Shown here: piece by piece, positions 1-8,612 of the stretch
Numbering within the stretch: the first letter of the stretch is position 1
Layout: the number at the start of each line of letters is the position of its first letter
Assembly (NCBI GenBank): GCA_000469685.2
Contig: LS997565.1
Span: 13,587,922 to 13,651,921, forward strand
Origin: Haemonchus contortus
Lineage: Eukaryota; Nematoda; Chromadorea; Rhabditida; Trichostrongylidae
DNA: 64,000 bases
Direction: 5' to 3'
Notes under the pieces: model-generated
Told to the model about the DNA's origin: nothing
Database searches by the model: none
What the model saw: only the letters and a program-made list of their open reading frames with translations
Translations under genes and position numbers: made by a program

Positions 1-59
1 GTTCGATTATTTGATTTTGATCAATGCTACAAATATTCGTTGTTGTACGGCCTCTCTCG

Positions 60-132
60 GCCCAAGTAGTATAGTGGTTTAGTACTCCACGTTGTGGCCG
101 TGGCGACACAGGTTCGATTCCTGTCTTGGGCA
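60..132 (+). tRNA. tRNA-His (GTG), array copy 1, variant
   Basis: This copy is 73 nt long because one extra T sits in the D loop (GTGGTTTAG where the others have GTGGTTAG). Acceptor, anticodon and T stems are intact. The following spacer has two substitutions not seen elsewhere. An A-type spacer follows. Confidence 0.85.
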
Positions 133-206
133 TCGTTTTGTGCTTGTTTCGATTTTTTGATTTTGATCAATGCTACAAATATTCGTTGTTGTACGGCCTC
201 TCTTCG

Positions 207-278
207 GCCCAAGTAGTATAGTGGTTAGTACTCCACGTTGTGGCCGTGGCGACACAGGTTCGATTCCTGTCTTGGGCA
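207..278 (+). tRNA. tRNA-His (GTG), array copy 2
   Basis: The tRNA is consensus: acceptor GCCCAAG pairs with CTTGGGC, the anticodon stem is CCACG/CGTGG around loop TTGTGGC, the T arm is ACAGG/CCTGT and the discriminator base is A. The 5' flank has one extra T. An A-type spacer follows, with a C-to-G change near its end. Confidence 0.95.
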
Positions 279-351
279 TCGTTTTGTACTTGTTTCGATT
301 ATTTGATTTTGATCAATGCTACAAATATTCGTTGTTGTAGGGCCTCTCTCG

Positions 352-424
352 GCCCAAGTAGTATAGTGGTTAGTACTCCACGTTGTGGCCGTGGCGACAC
401 AAGGTTCGATTCCTGTCTTGGGCA
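352..424 (+). tRNA. tRNA-His (GTG), array copy 3, variant
   Basis: This copy is 73 nt long, with an extra A just before the B box (GACACAAGG). The insertion lengthens the variable region or disturbs the T stem. A G-type spacer follows (G at 461). Confidence 0.85.
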
Positions 425-497
425 TCGTTTTGTACTTGTTTCGATTATTTGATTTTGATCGATGCTACAAATATTCGTTGTTGTACGGCCTCTCTCG

Positions 498-569
498 GCC
501 CAAGTAGTATAGTGGTTAGTACTCCACGTTGTGGCCGTGGCGACACAGGTTCGATTCCTGTCTTGGGCA
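498..569 (+). tRNA. tRNA-His (GTG), array copy 4
   Basis: First copy of the regular 145-bp phase. The anticodon GTG is at 531-533, the B box GGTTCGATTCC is intact and TTTT follows at 573-576. A-type spacer. Confidence 0.97.
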
Positions 570-642
570 TCGTTTTGTACTTGTTTCGATTATTTGATTT
601 TGATCAATGCTACAAATATTCGTTGTTGTACGGCCTCTCTCG

Positions 643-714
643 GCCCAAGTAGTATAGTGGTTAGTACTCCACGTTGTGGCCGTGGCGACACAGGTTCGAT
701 TCCTGTCTTGGGCA
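643..714 (+). tRNA. tRNA-His (GTG), array copy 5
   Basis: Consensus sequence. G-type spacer (G at 751). Confidence 0.97.
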
Positions 715-787
715 TCGTTTTGTACTTGTTTCGATTATTTGATTTTGATCGATGCTACAAATATTCGTTGTTGTACGGCCTCTCTCG

Positions 788-859
788 GCCCAAGTAGTAT
801 AGTGGTTAGTACTCCACGTTGTGGCCGTGGCGACACAGGTTCGATTCCTGTCTTGGGCA
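788..859 (+). tRNA. tRNA-His (GTG), array copy 6
   Basis: Consensus sequence. A-type spacer. Confidence 0.97.
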
Positions 860-932
860 TCGTTTTGTACTTGTTTCGATTATTTGATTTTGATCAATGC
901 TACAAATATTCGTTGTTGTACGGCCTCTCTCG

Positions 933-1004
933 GCCCAAGTAGTATAGTGGTTAGTACTCCACGTTGTGGCCGTGGCGACACAGGTTCGATTCCTGTCTTG
1001 GGCA
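933..1004 (+). tRNA. tRNA-His (GTG), array copy 7
   Basis: Consensus sequence. A-type spacer. Confidence 0.97.
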
Positions 1005-1077
1005 TCGTTTTGTACTTGTTTCGATTATTTGATTTTGATCAATGCTACAAATATTCGTTGTTGTACGGCCTCTCTCG

Positions 1078-1149
1078 GCCCAAGTAGTATAGTGGTTAGT
1101 ACTCCACGTTGTGGCCGTGGCGACACAGGTTCGATTCCTGTCTTGGGCA
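1078..1149 (+). tRNA. tRNA-His (GTG), array copy 8
   Basis: Consensus sequence. G-type spacer (G at 1186), which also carries a private T-to-C change at 1203. Confidence 0.97.
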
Positions 1150-1222
1150 TCGTTTTGTACTTGTTTCGATTATTTGATTTTGATCGATGCTACAAATATT
1201 CGCTGTTGTACGGCCTCTCTCG

Positions 1223-1294
1223 GCCCAAGTAGTATAGTGGTTAGTACTCCACGTTGTGGCCGTGGCGACACAGGTTCGATTCCTGTCTTGGGCA
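1223..1294 (+). tRNA. tRNA-His (GTG), array copy 9
   Basis: Consensus sequence. G-type spacer (G at 1331). Confidence 0.97.
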
Positions 1295-1367
1295 TCGTTT
1301 TGTACTTGTTTCGATTATTTGATTTTGATCGATGCTACAAATATTCGTTGTTGTACGGCCTCTCTCG

Positions 1368-1439
1368 GCCCAAGTAGTATAGTGGTTAGTACTCCACGTT
1401 GTGGCCGTGGCGACACAGGTTCGATTCCTGTCTTGGGCA
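1368..1439 (+). tRNA. tRNA-His (GTG), array copy 10
   Basis: Consensus sequence. A-type spacer. Confidence 0.97.
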
Positions 1440-1512
1440 TCGTTTTGTACTTGTTTCGATTATTTGATTTTGATCAATGCTACAAATATTCGTTGTTGTA
1501 CGGCCTCTCTCG

Positions 1513-1584
1513 GCCCAAGTAGTATAGTGGTTAGTACTCCACGTTGTGGCCGTGGCGACACAGGTTCGATTCCTGTCTTGGGCA
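1513..1584 (+). tRNA. tRNA-His (GTG), array copy 11
   Basis: Consensus sequence. A-type spacer. Confidence 0.97.
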
Positions 1585-1657
1585 TCGTTTTGTACTTGTT
1601 TCGATTATTTGATTTTGATCAATGCTACAAATATTCGTTGTTGTACGGCCTCTCTCG

Positions 1658-1729
1658 GCCCAAGTAGTATAGTGGTTAGTACTCCACGTTGTGGCCGTGG
1701 CGACACAGGTTCGATTCCTGTCTTGGGCA
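1658..1729 (+). tRNA. tRNA-His (GTG), array copy 12
   Basis: Consensus sequence. A-type spacer. Confidence 0.97.
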
Positions 1730-1802
1730 TCGTTTTGTACTTGTTTCGATTATTTGATTTTGATCAATGCTACAAATATTCGTTGTTGTACGGCCTCTCT
1801 CG

Positions 1803-1874
1803 GCCCAAGTAGTATAGTGGTTAGTACTCCACGTTGTGGCCGTGGCGACACAGGTTCGATTCCTGTCTTGGGCA
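1803..1874 (+). tRNA. tRNA-His (GTG), array copy 13
   Basis: Consensus sequence. A-type spacer. Confidence 0.97.
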
Positions 1875-1947
1875 TCGTTTTGTACTTGTTTCGATTATTT
1901 GATTTTGATCAATGCTACAAATATTCGTTGTTGTACGGCCTCTCTCG

Positions 1948-2019
1948 GCCCAAGTAGTATAGTGGTTAGTACTCCACGTTGTGGCCGTGGCGACACAGGT
2001 TCGATTCCTGTCTTGGGCA
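1948..2019 (+). tRNA. tRNA-His (GTG), array copy 14
   Basis: Consensus sequence. A-type spacer. Confidence 0.97.
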
Positions 2020-2092
2020 TCGTTTTGTACTTGTTTCGATTATTTGATTTTGATCAATGCTACAAATATTCGTTGTTGTACGGCCTCTCTCG

Positions 2093-2164
2093 GCCCAAGT
2101 AGTATAGTGGTTAGTACTCCACGTTGTGGCCGTGGCGACACAGGTTCGATTCCTGTCTTGGGCA
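2093..2164 (+). tRNA. tRNA-His (GTG), array copy 15
   Basis: Consensus sequence. A-type spacer. Confidence 0.97.
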
Positions 2165-2237
2165 TCGTTTTGTACTTGTTTCGATTATTTGATTTTGATC
2201 AATGCTACAAATATTCGTTGTTGTACGGCCTCTCTCG

Positions 2238-2309
2238 GCCCAAGTAGTATAGTGGTTAGTACTCCACGTTGTGGCCGTGGCGACACAGGTTCGATTCCTG
2301 TCTTGGGCA
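2238..2309 (+). tRNA. tRNA-His (GTG), array copy 16
   Basis: Consensus sequence. G-type spacer (G at 2346). Confidence 0.97.
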
Positions 2310-2382
2310 TCGTTTTGTACTTGTTTCGATTATTTGATTTTGATCGATGCTACAAATATTCGTTGTTGTACGGCCTCTCTCG

Positions 2383-2454
2383 GCCCAAGTAGTATAGTGG
2401 TTAGTACTCCACGTTGTGGCCGTGGCGACACAGGTTCGATTCCTGTCTTGGGCA
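2383..2454 (+). tRNA. tRNA-His (GTG), array copy 17
   Basis: Consensus sequence. A-type spacer. Confidence 0.97.
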
Positions 2455-2527
2455 TCGTTTTGTACTTGTTTCGATTATTTGATTTTGATCAATGCTACAA
2501 ATATTCGTTGTTGTACGGCCTCTCTCG

Positions 2528-2599
2528 GCCCAAGTAGTATAGTGGTTAGTACTCCACGTTGTGGCCGTGGCGACACAGGTTCGATTCCTGTCTTGGGCA
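2528..2599 (+). tRNA. tRNA-His (GTG), array copy 18
   Basis: Consensus sequence. A-type spacer. Confidence 0.97.
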
Positions 2600-2672
2600 T
2601 CGTTTTGTACTTGTTTCGATTATTTGATTTTGATCAATGCTACAAATATTCGTTGTTGTACGGCCTCTCTCG

Positions 2673-2744
2673 GCCCAAGTAGTATAGTGGTTAGTACTCC
2701 ACGTTGTGGCCGTGGCGACACAGGTTCGATTCCTGTCTTGGGCA
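2673..2744 (+). tRNA. tRNA-His (GTG), array copy 19
   Basis: Consensus sequence. A-type spacer. Confidence 0.97.
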
Positions 2745-2817
2745 TCGTTTTGTACTTGTTTCGATTATTTGATTTTGATCAATGCTACAAATATTCGTTG
2801 TTGTACGGCCTCTCTCG

Positions 2818-2889
2818 GCCCAAGTAGTATAGTGGTTAGTACTCCACGTTGTGGCCGTGGCGACACAGGTTCGATTCCTGTCTTGGGCA
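2818..2889 (+). tRNA. tRNA-His (GTG), array copy 20
   Basis: Consensus sequence. A-type spacer. Confidence 0.97.
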
Positions 2890-2962
2890 TCGTTTTGTAC
2901 TTGTTTCGATTATTTGATTTTGATCAATGCTACAAATATTCGTTGTTGTACGGCCTCTCTCG

Positions 2963-3034
2963 GCCCAAGTAGTATAGTGGTTAGTACTCCACGTTGTGGC
3001 CGTGGCGACACAGGTTCGATTCCTGTCTTGGGCA
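2963..3034 (+). tRNA. tRNA-His (GTG), array copy 21
   Basis: Consensus sequence. A-type spacer. Confidence 0.97.
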
Positions 3035-3107
3035 TCGTTTTGTACTTGTTTCGATTATTTGATTTTGATCAATGCTACAAATATTCGTTGTTGTACGGCC
3101 TCTCTCG

Positions 3108-3179
3108 GCCCAAGTAGTATAGTGGTTAGTACTCCACGTTGTGGCCGTGGCGACACAGGTTCGATTCCTGTCTTGGGCA
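3108..3179 (+). tRNA. tRNA-His (GTG), array copy 22
   Basis: Consensus sequence. A-type spacer. Confidence 0.97.
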
Positions 3180-3252
3180 TCGTTTTGTACTTGTTTCGAT
3201 TATTTGATTTTGATCAATGCTACAAATATTCGTTGTTGTACGGCCTCTCTCG

Positions 3253-3324
3253 GCCCAAGTAGTATAGTGGTTAGTACTCCACGTTGTGGCCGTGGCGACA
3301 CAGGTTCGATTCCTGTCTTGGGCA
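3253..3324 (+). tRNA. tRNA-His (GTG), array copy 23
   Basis: Consensus sequence. A-type spacer. Confidence 0.97.
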
Positions 3325-3397
3325 TCGTTTTGTACTTGTTTCGATTATTTGATTTTGATCAATGCTACAAATATTCGTTGTTGTACGGCCTCTCTCG

Positions 3398-3469
3398 GCC
3401 CAAGTAGTATAGTGGTTAGTACTCCACGTTGTGGCCGTGGCGACACAGGTTCGATTCCTGTCTTGGGCA
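3398..3469 (+). tRNA. tRNA-His (GTG), array copy 24
   Basis: Consensus sequence. G-type spacer (G at 3506). Confidence 0.97.
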
Positions 3470-3542
3470 TCGTTTTGTACTTGTTTCGATTATTTGATTT
3501 TGATCGATGCTACAAATATTCGTTGTTGTACGGCCTCTCTCG

Positions 3543-3614
3543 GCCCAAGTAGTATAGTGGTTAGTACTCCACGTTGTGGCCGTGGCGACACAGGTTCGAT
3601 TCCTGTCTTGGGCA
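3543..3614 (+). tRNA. tRNA-His (GTG), array copy 25
   Basis: Consensus sequence. A-type spacer. Confidence 0.97.
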
Positions 3615-3687
3615 TCGTTTTGTACTTGTTTCGATTATTTGATTTTGATCAATGCTACAAATATTCGTTGTTGTACGGCCTCTCTCG

Positions 3688-3759
3688 GCCCAAGTAGTAT
3701 AGTGGTTAGTACTCCACGTTGTGGCCGTGGCGACACAGGTTCGATTCCTGTCTTGGGCA
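3688..3759 (+). tRNA. tRNA-His (GTG), array copy 26
   Basis: Consensus sequence. A-type spacer. Confidence 0.97.
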
Positions 3760-3832
3760 TCGTTTTGTACTTGTTTCGATTATTTGATTTTGATCAATGC
3801 TACAAATATTCGTTGTTGTACGGCCTCTCTCG

Positions 3833-3904
3833 GCCCAAGTAGTATAGTGGTTAGTACTCCACGTTGTGGCCGTGGCGACACAGGTTCGATTCCTGTCTTG
3901 GGCA
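3833..3904 (+). tRNA. tRNA-His (GTG), array copy 27
   Basis: Consensus sequence. A-type spacer. Confidence 0.97.
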
Positions 3905-3977
3905 TCGTTTTGTACTTGTTTCGATTATTTGATTTTGATCAATGCTACAAATATTCGTTGTTGTACGGCCTCTCTCG

Positions 3978-4049
3978 GCCCAAGTAGTATAGTGGTTAGT
4001 ACTCCACGTTGTGGCCGTGGCGACACAGGTTCGATTCCTGTCTTGGGCA
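3978..4049 (+). tRNA. tRNA-His (GTG), array copy 28
   Basis: Consensus sequence. G-type spacer (G at 4086). Confidence 0.97.
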
Positions 4050-4122
4050 TCGTTTTGTACTTGTTTCGATTATTTGATTTTGATCGATGCTACAAATATT
4101 CGTTGTTGTACGGCCTCTCTCG

Positions 4123-4194
4123 GCCCAAGTAGTATAGTGGTTAGTACTCCACGTTGTGGCCGTGGCGACACAGGTTCGATTCCTGTCTTGGGCA
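4123..4194 (+). tRNA. tRNA-His (GTG), array copy 29
   Basis: Consensus sequence. A-type spacer. Confidence 0.97.
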
Positions 4195-4267
4195 TCGTTT
4201 TGTACTTGTTTCGATTATTTGATTTTGATCAATGCTACAAATATTCGTTGTTGTACGGCCTCTCTCG

Positions 4268-4339
4268 GCCCAAGTAGTATAGTGGTTAGTACTCCACGTT
4301 GTGGCCGTGGCGACACAGGTTCGATTCCTGTCTTGGGCA
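4268..4339 (+). tRNA. tRNA-His (GTG), array copy 30
   Basis: Consensus sequence. A-type spacer. Confidence 0.97.
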
Positions 4340-4412
4340 TCGTTTTGTACTTGTTTCGATTATTTGATTTTGATCAATGCTACAAATATTCGTTGTTGTA
4401 CGGCCTCTCTCG

Positions 4413-4484
4413 GCCCAAGTAGTATAGTGGTTAGTACTCCACGTTGTGGCCGTGGCGACACAGGTTCGATTCCTGTCTTGGGCA
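4413..4484 (+). tRNA. tRNA-His (GTG), array copy 31
   Basis: Consensus sequence. A-type spacer. Confidence 0.97.
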
Positions 4485-4557
4485 TCGTTTTGTACTTGTT
4501 TCGATTATTTGATTTTGATCAATGCTACAAATATTCGTTGTTGTACGGCCTCTCTCG

Positions 4558-4629
4558 GCCCAAGTAGTATAGTGGTTAGTACTCCACGTTGTGGCCGTGG
4601 CGACACAGGTTCGATTCCTGTCTTGGGCA
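4558..4629 (+). tRNA. tRNA-His (GTG), array copy 32
   Basis: Consensus sequence. A-type spacer. Confidence 0.97.
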
Positions 4630-4702
4630 TCGTTTTGTACTTGTTTCGATTATTTGATTTTGATCAATGCTACAAATATTCGTTGTTGTACGGCCTCTCT
4701 CG

Positions 4703-4774
4703 GCCCAAGTAGTATAGTGGTTAGTACTCCACGTTGTGGCCGTGGCGACACAGGTTCGATTCCTGTCTTGGGCA
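4703..4774 (+). tRNA. tRNA-His (GTG), array copy 33
   Basis: Consensus sequence. G-type spacer (G at 4811). Confidence 0.97.
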
Positions 4775-4847
4775 TCGTTTTGTACTTGTTTCGATTATTT
4801 GATTTTGATCGATGCTACAAATATTCGTTGTTGTACGGCCTCTCTCG

Positions 4848-4919
4848 GCCCAAGTAGTATAGTGGTTAGTACTCCACGTTGTGGCCGTGGCGACACAGGT
4901 TCGATTCCTGTCTTGGGCA
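4848..4919 (+). tRNA. tRNA-His (GTG), array copy 34
   Basis: Consensus sequence. G-type spacer (G at 4956). Confidence 0.97.
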
Positions 4920-4992
4920 TCGTTTTGTACTTGTTTCGATTATTTGATTTTGATCGATGCTACAAATATTCGTTGTTGTACGGCCTCTCTCG

Positions 4993-5064
4993 GCCCAAGT
5001 AGTATAGTGGTTAGTACTCCACGTTGTGGCCGTGGCGACACAGGTTCGATTCCTGTCTTGGGCA
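4993..5064 (+). tRNA. tRNA-His (GTG), array copy 35
   Basis: Consensus sequence. A-type spacer. Confidence 0.97.
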
Positions 5065-5137
5065 TCGTTTTGTACTTGTTTCGATTATTTGATTTTGATC
5101 AATGCTACAAATATTCGTTGTTGTACGGCCTCTCTCG

Positions 5138-5209
5138 GCCCAAGTAGTATAGTGGTTAGTACTCCACGTTGTGGCCGTGGCGACACAGGTTCGATTCCTG
5201 TCTTGGGCA
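5138..5209 (+). tRNA. tRNA-His (GTG), array copy 36
   Basis: Consensus sequence. G-type spacer (G at 5246). Confidence 0.97.
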
Positions 5210-5282
5210 TCGTTTTGTACTTGTTTCGATTATTTGATTTTGATCGATGCTACAAATATTCGTTGTTGTACGGCCTCTCTCG

Positions 5283-5354
5283 GCCCAAGTAGTATAGTGG
5301 TTAGTACTCCACGTTGTGGCCGTGGCGACACAGGTTCGATTCCTGTCTTGGGCA
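5283..5354 (+). tRNA. tRNA-His (GTG), array copy 37
   Basis: Consensus sequence. G-type spacer (G at 5391). Confidence 0.97.
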
Positions 5355-5427
5355 TCGTTTTGTACTTGTTTCGATTATTTGATTTTGATCGATGCTACAA
5401 ATATTCGTTGTTGTACGGCCTCTCTCG

Positions 5428-5499
5428 GCCCAAGTAGTATAGTGGTTAGTACTCCACGTTGTGGCCGTGGCGACACAGGTTCGATTCCTGTCTTGGGCA
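5428..5499 (+). tRNA. tRNA-His (GTG), array copy 38
   Basis: Consensus sequence. A-type spacer. Confidence 0.97.
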
Positions 5500-5572
5500 T
5501 CGTTTTGTACTTGTTTCGATTATTTGATTTTGATCAATGCTACAAATATTCGTTGTTGTACGGCCTCTCTCG

Positions 5573-5644
5573 GCCCAAGTAGTATAGTGGTTAGTACTCC
5601 ACGTTGTGGCCGTGGCGACACAGGTTCGATTCCTGTCTTGGGCA
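5573..5644 (+). tRNA. tRNA-His (GTG), array copy 39
   Basis: Consensus sequence. A-type spacer. Confidence 0.97.
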
Positions 5645-5717
5645 TCGTTTTGTACTTGTTTCGATTATTTGATTTTGATCAATGCTACAAATATTCGTTG
5701 TTGTACGGCCTCTCTCG

Positions 5718-5789
5718 GCCCAAGTAGTATAGTGGTTAGTACTCCACGTTGTGGCCGTGGCGACACAGGTTCGATTCCTGTCTTGGGCA
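5718..5789 (+). tRNA. tRNA-His (GTG), array copy 40
   Basis: Consensus sequence. A-type spacer. Confidence 0.97.
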
Positions 5790-5862
5790 TCGTTTTGTAC
5801 TTGTTTCGATTATTTGATTTTGATCAATGCTACAAATATTCGTTGTTGTACGGCCTCTCTCG

Positions 5863-5934
5863 GCCCAAGTAGTATAGTGGTTAGTACTCCACGTTGTGGC
5901 CGTGGCGACACAGGTTCGATTCCTGTCTTGGGCA
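5863..5934 (+). tRNA. tRNA-His (GTG), array copy 41
   Basis: Consensus sequence. A-type spacer. Confidence 0.97.
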
Positions 5935-6007
5935 TCGTTTTGTACTTGTTTCGATTATTTGATTTTGATCAATGCTACAAATATTCGTTGTTGTACGGCC
6001 TCTCTCG

Positions 6008-6079
6008 GCCCAAGTAGTATAGTGGTTAGTACTCCACGTTGTGGCCGTGGCGACACAGGTTCGATTCCTGTCTTGGGCA
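6008..6079 (+). tRNA. tRNA-His (GTG), array copy 42
   Basis: Consensus sequence. A-type spacer. Confidence 0.97.
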
Positions 6080-6152
6080 TCGTTTTGTACTTGTTTCGAT
6101 TATTTGATTTTGATCAATGCTACAAATATTCGTTGTTGTACGGCCTCTCTCG

Positions 6153-6224
6153 GCCCAAGTAGTATAGTGGTTAGTACTCCACGTTGTGGCCGTGGCGACA
6201 CAGGTTCGATTCCTGTCTTGGGCA
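6153..6224 (+). tRNA. tRNA-His (GTG), array copy 43
   Basis: Consensus sequence. A-type spacer. Confidence 0.97.
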
Positions 6225-6297
6225 TCGTTTTGTACTTGTTTCGATTATTTGATTTTGATCAATGCTACAAATATTCGTTGTTGTACGGCCTCTCTCG

Positions 6298-6369
6298 GCC
6301 CAAGTAGTATAGTGGTTAGTACTCCACGTTGTGGCCGTGGCGACACAGGTTCGATTCCTGTCTTGGGCA
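6298..6369 (+). tRNA. tRNA-His (GTG), array copy 44
   Basis: Last copy with the exact consensus sequence. A-type spacer. Confidence 0.97.
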
Positions 6370-6442
6370 TCGTTTTGTACTTGTTTCGATTATTTGATTT
6401 TGATCAATGCTACAAATATTCGTTGTTGTACGGCCTCTCTCG

Positions 6443-6514
6443 GCCCAAGTAGTATAGTGGTTAGTACTCCACGTTGTGGCCGTGGCGACACAGGTTCGAT
6501 TCCTGTCTTCGGCA
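6443..6514 (+). tRNA. tRNA-His (GTG), array copy 45, acceptor-stem mutant
   Basis: A G-to-C change at 6510 turns the 3' acceptor strand CTTGGGC into CTTCGGC and breaks one pair with GCCCAAG. The anticodon and the internal promoter boxes are intact, so it may be transcribed but aminoacylate poorly. Confidence 0.8.
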
Positions 6515-6587
6515 TCGTTTTGTACTTGTTTCGATTATTTGATTTTGATCAATGCTACAAATATTCGTTGTTGTACGGCCTCTCTCG

Positions 6588-6634
6588 GCCCAAGTAGTAT
6601 AGTAGTTAGTACTCCACGTTAAGGCCGTGGCGAC
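6588..6634 (+). pseudogene. Truncated tRNA-His copy 46 at the right end of the array
   Basis: The 5' half of the tRNA is recognisable up to GGCCGTGGCGAC. It has GTAG for GTGG in the D arm and AAG in place of the GTG anticodon triplet. Similarity stops at about 6634, so the B box and the acceptor 3' strand are missing. It marks the edge of the array. Confidence 0.85.
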
Positions 6635-7503
6635 CGGGAACGCCCGTTTTGCGCTTTTGGCGGAACTAGGTCGCCCCGCCCACCGCGCGCGGCGCAGCCC
6701 ACTGCCATCTCATGATGACATTGCAGTACAACTAATTTTCAGTGGAGCGAATGATATGCCCTATTCCGTGCTACCGTTTCCCGCTTTCTGAGCTAACGGT
6801 CTGCAACCCGACGATCATTTAGTCCGAGTACCATCTTTGCTTGTGACATATGAAGCCGGAGACGTGTCATTCACCTAAGCGCTTTGATATCTCGGTTAAT
6901 TTAGATAGTTGATCTTGCTATGCTTTGGCGGCCATAGGATGATCATTTTTCGGATATTTTTTAGGTGCATGTCTTCTGTTTGAGAATGTCTTGTTTGTTG
7001 GTCATACTGTTTTGTAGAGAAAAATGACCTTGTAATTGCTAGACTAGGTCGGGGCTGTCATTTGCTCATCTTTAACTTCCCCAAATTCCCCAAGCCCGAT
7101 CCTCTGGAATGAACATTTCAAGAGTGAAGCGTTATGATTTGCTAAGGAAACCGTATGTGGGAAGTCCTCAAATATTCATGTTATATGGCTAGTTTAGGGA
7201 ATTTGCTGTGTTCCGGAATGTACACTTTATGCAGATTGTGTTAACCTATTTTGCAGGTATGGCCTCGCTTGCATGGGCTCTCATGCGACGTCTCAAACCA
7301 AAACTTTGCTTCGTAACGTTGCATATCCGAACCTGTCACTTCACAGACACGAGTCCTTATTCTTATCCGCTACACCGTGAGATTACCCTGCTCAAGCTAG
7401 CCGACTTCTATGTTGCCTGTCAATCAATTTGAAGGAAGCCGAAGCATACTTCGGCTTATCCGAGCTGTTCGATGGGTCGGCGGGCAATTCGGCTCAGCAG
7501 GAC

Positions 7504-7541
7504 CCCTCTCGGCTTAAGTACATAGTACATATAGTGGTTAG
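7504..7541 (+). repeat. Possible decayed fragment of the tRNA-His unit
   Basis: The text reads CTCTCGGC-TT-AAGTA, then an 11-base insertion, then TAGTGGTTAG. This matches the unit's CTCTCGGC-CC-AAGTA...TAGTGGTTAG in order. It lies about 0.9 kb outside the array, suggesting the array once extended further or seeded a fragment here. Confidence 0.4.
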
Positions 7542-8437
7542 AGCTACTACAACTCTCAATGAAAGCCAAATAAGAACGTATCTCAGAAGGGAACTGAACA
7601 ACTTTAAATAGCAGCTTGTATTCATTACTTTTTCTGGTTGCTTAGGTGGTATTTCGAATTGCTTCCTAGAAAGTAGTTTTTCAAAAAGAGACACACTCAG
7701 ATGCAGCATATTGACTCCATGATTTCGAACAAAAAATTAAATATTGTTTTTATGATATTGGAAAAATTCATTCCAGAAGCTCTGAGCTGGCTCAATCAAG
7801 ATTTTAGATTAGCGTTCGTTGAAGTCTTATGCTGCCGCCCACTTTTTGACCATGGGTTGATTTTATTCTATAGGAGTGGAACTTCTAGCATCAATAGTCT
7901 CGGTTCTTTATTCCAAGAAAGGCAGGTCCTATATCCGAGTTCTTACTGCGGTAGTGACGACACAGCAGGGCATTTAAAGTAATGACCCACTGAAAATTTC
8001 GATCTTAGCTTTACACTACCCGACGCGGCGGGCGCAGCACGCCCTTTGAATACAAGACCACTTACACTCTCTCTAATGTTACTCTCTCATTTATCGGCGA
8101 GCCATAAAATGAAAGGTTGGTATACGAAACGAGCAATCAGAAGATGAGGGAATGAATTACAAAATGTACAACAACCAGCAGGAAGCAGAATTTTTGATAG
8201 TCAGGTTGTATCTTAAGTTCTGTCTGCAGTAACATTTTCACCTTGAACTGATGGAATTGTGAAGAAAATGTCTCTGAGCTGTGCTGTAGTCAGCCACCAA
8301 GAAGCTGTAAACGGTATTTCGGGAAACTGTTTAGTGAGTGAAGAGACGCGTACCGTATGCCGAAGTTTAGGACCCAGCTTTAGAAACACAGTTCACGATA
8401 TGGTTTCCGAAATTCCCGCAAGAGTGGAGCTGTGTCC

Positions 8438-8612
8438 CCAGGGATAGCATATAGAACAATTGTGGGCAGAAAACTGCCCATATAGAGCATAATAAGAGCT
8501 CTAAAACTTGTTTGACCGATGTATACACCCAAAAGGAACATGTTGGACCGTCTGCACCATTCATCAGTATCCTTATGTGGGAGAAACCCATACGGTTACG
8601 ACAGTCGTGCAT
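8438..8612 (+). repeat. Repeat family C, partial copy
   Basis: The run around GAGCATAATAAGAGCTCTAA and the GTATACACCCAAAAGG segment matches, in order, the copies at 15265-15720 and 23300-23770. The function of the family is unknown. No terminal repeats or coding frame were recognised. Confidence 0.5.

Larger units (their letters stand above)
1..6634 (+). repeat. Tandem array of 145-bp units, each carrying one tRNA-His(GTG) gene
   Basis: At least 45 complete units plus a broken 46th lie head to tail on one strand. Each unit is a 72-nt tRNA gene followed by a 73-nt spacer that begins TCGTTTTGTAC, so every gene has its own four-T pol III terminator. The window opens inside a spacer, so the array continues to the left. 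Units 4-44 are almost identical. The main variable site is A or G 108 bases after each tRNA start. Units 1-3 carry small indels and the last two carry substitutions, so decay is concentrated at the ends. Open frames that cross the units are by-products of the repeat and are not genes. Confidence 0.97.

Noticed and set aside
383..6597. Dozens of overlapping 88-codon frames across the first 6.6 kb
   Set aside because: They start at the anticodon GTG of each tRNA and read through two repeat units. They exist only because the 145-bp unit lacks stops in that frame.
1..6634. CRISPR-like array
   Set aside because: The repeats are 72-nt tRNAs, the spacers are identical to each other and the genome is eukaryotic.
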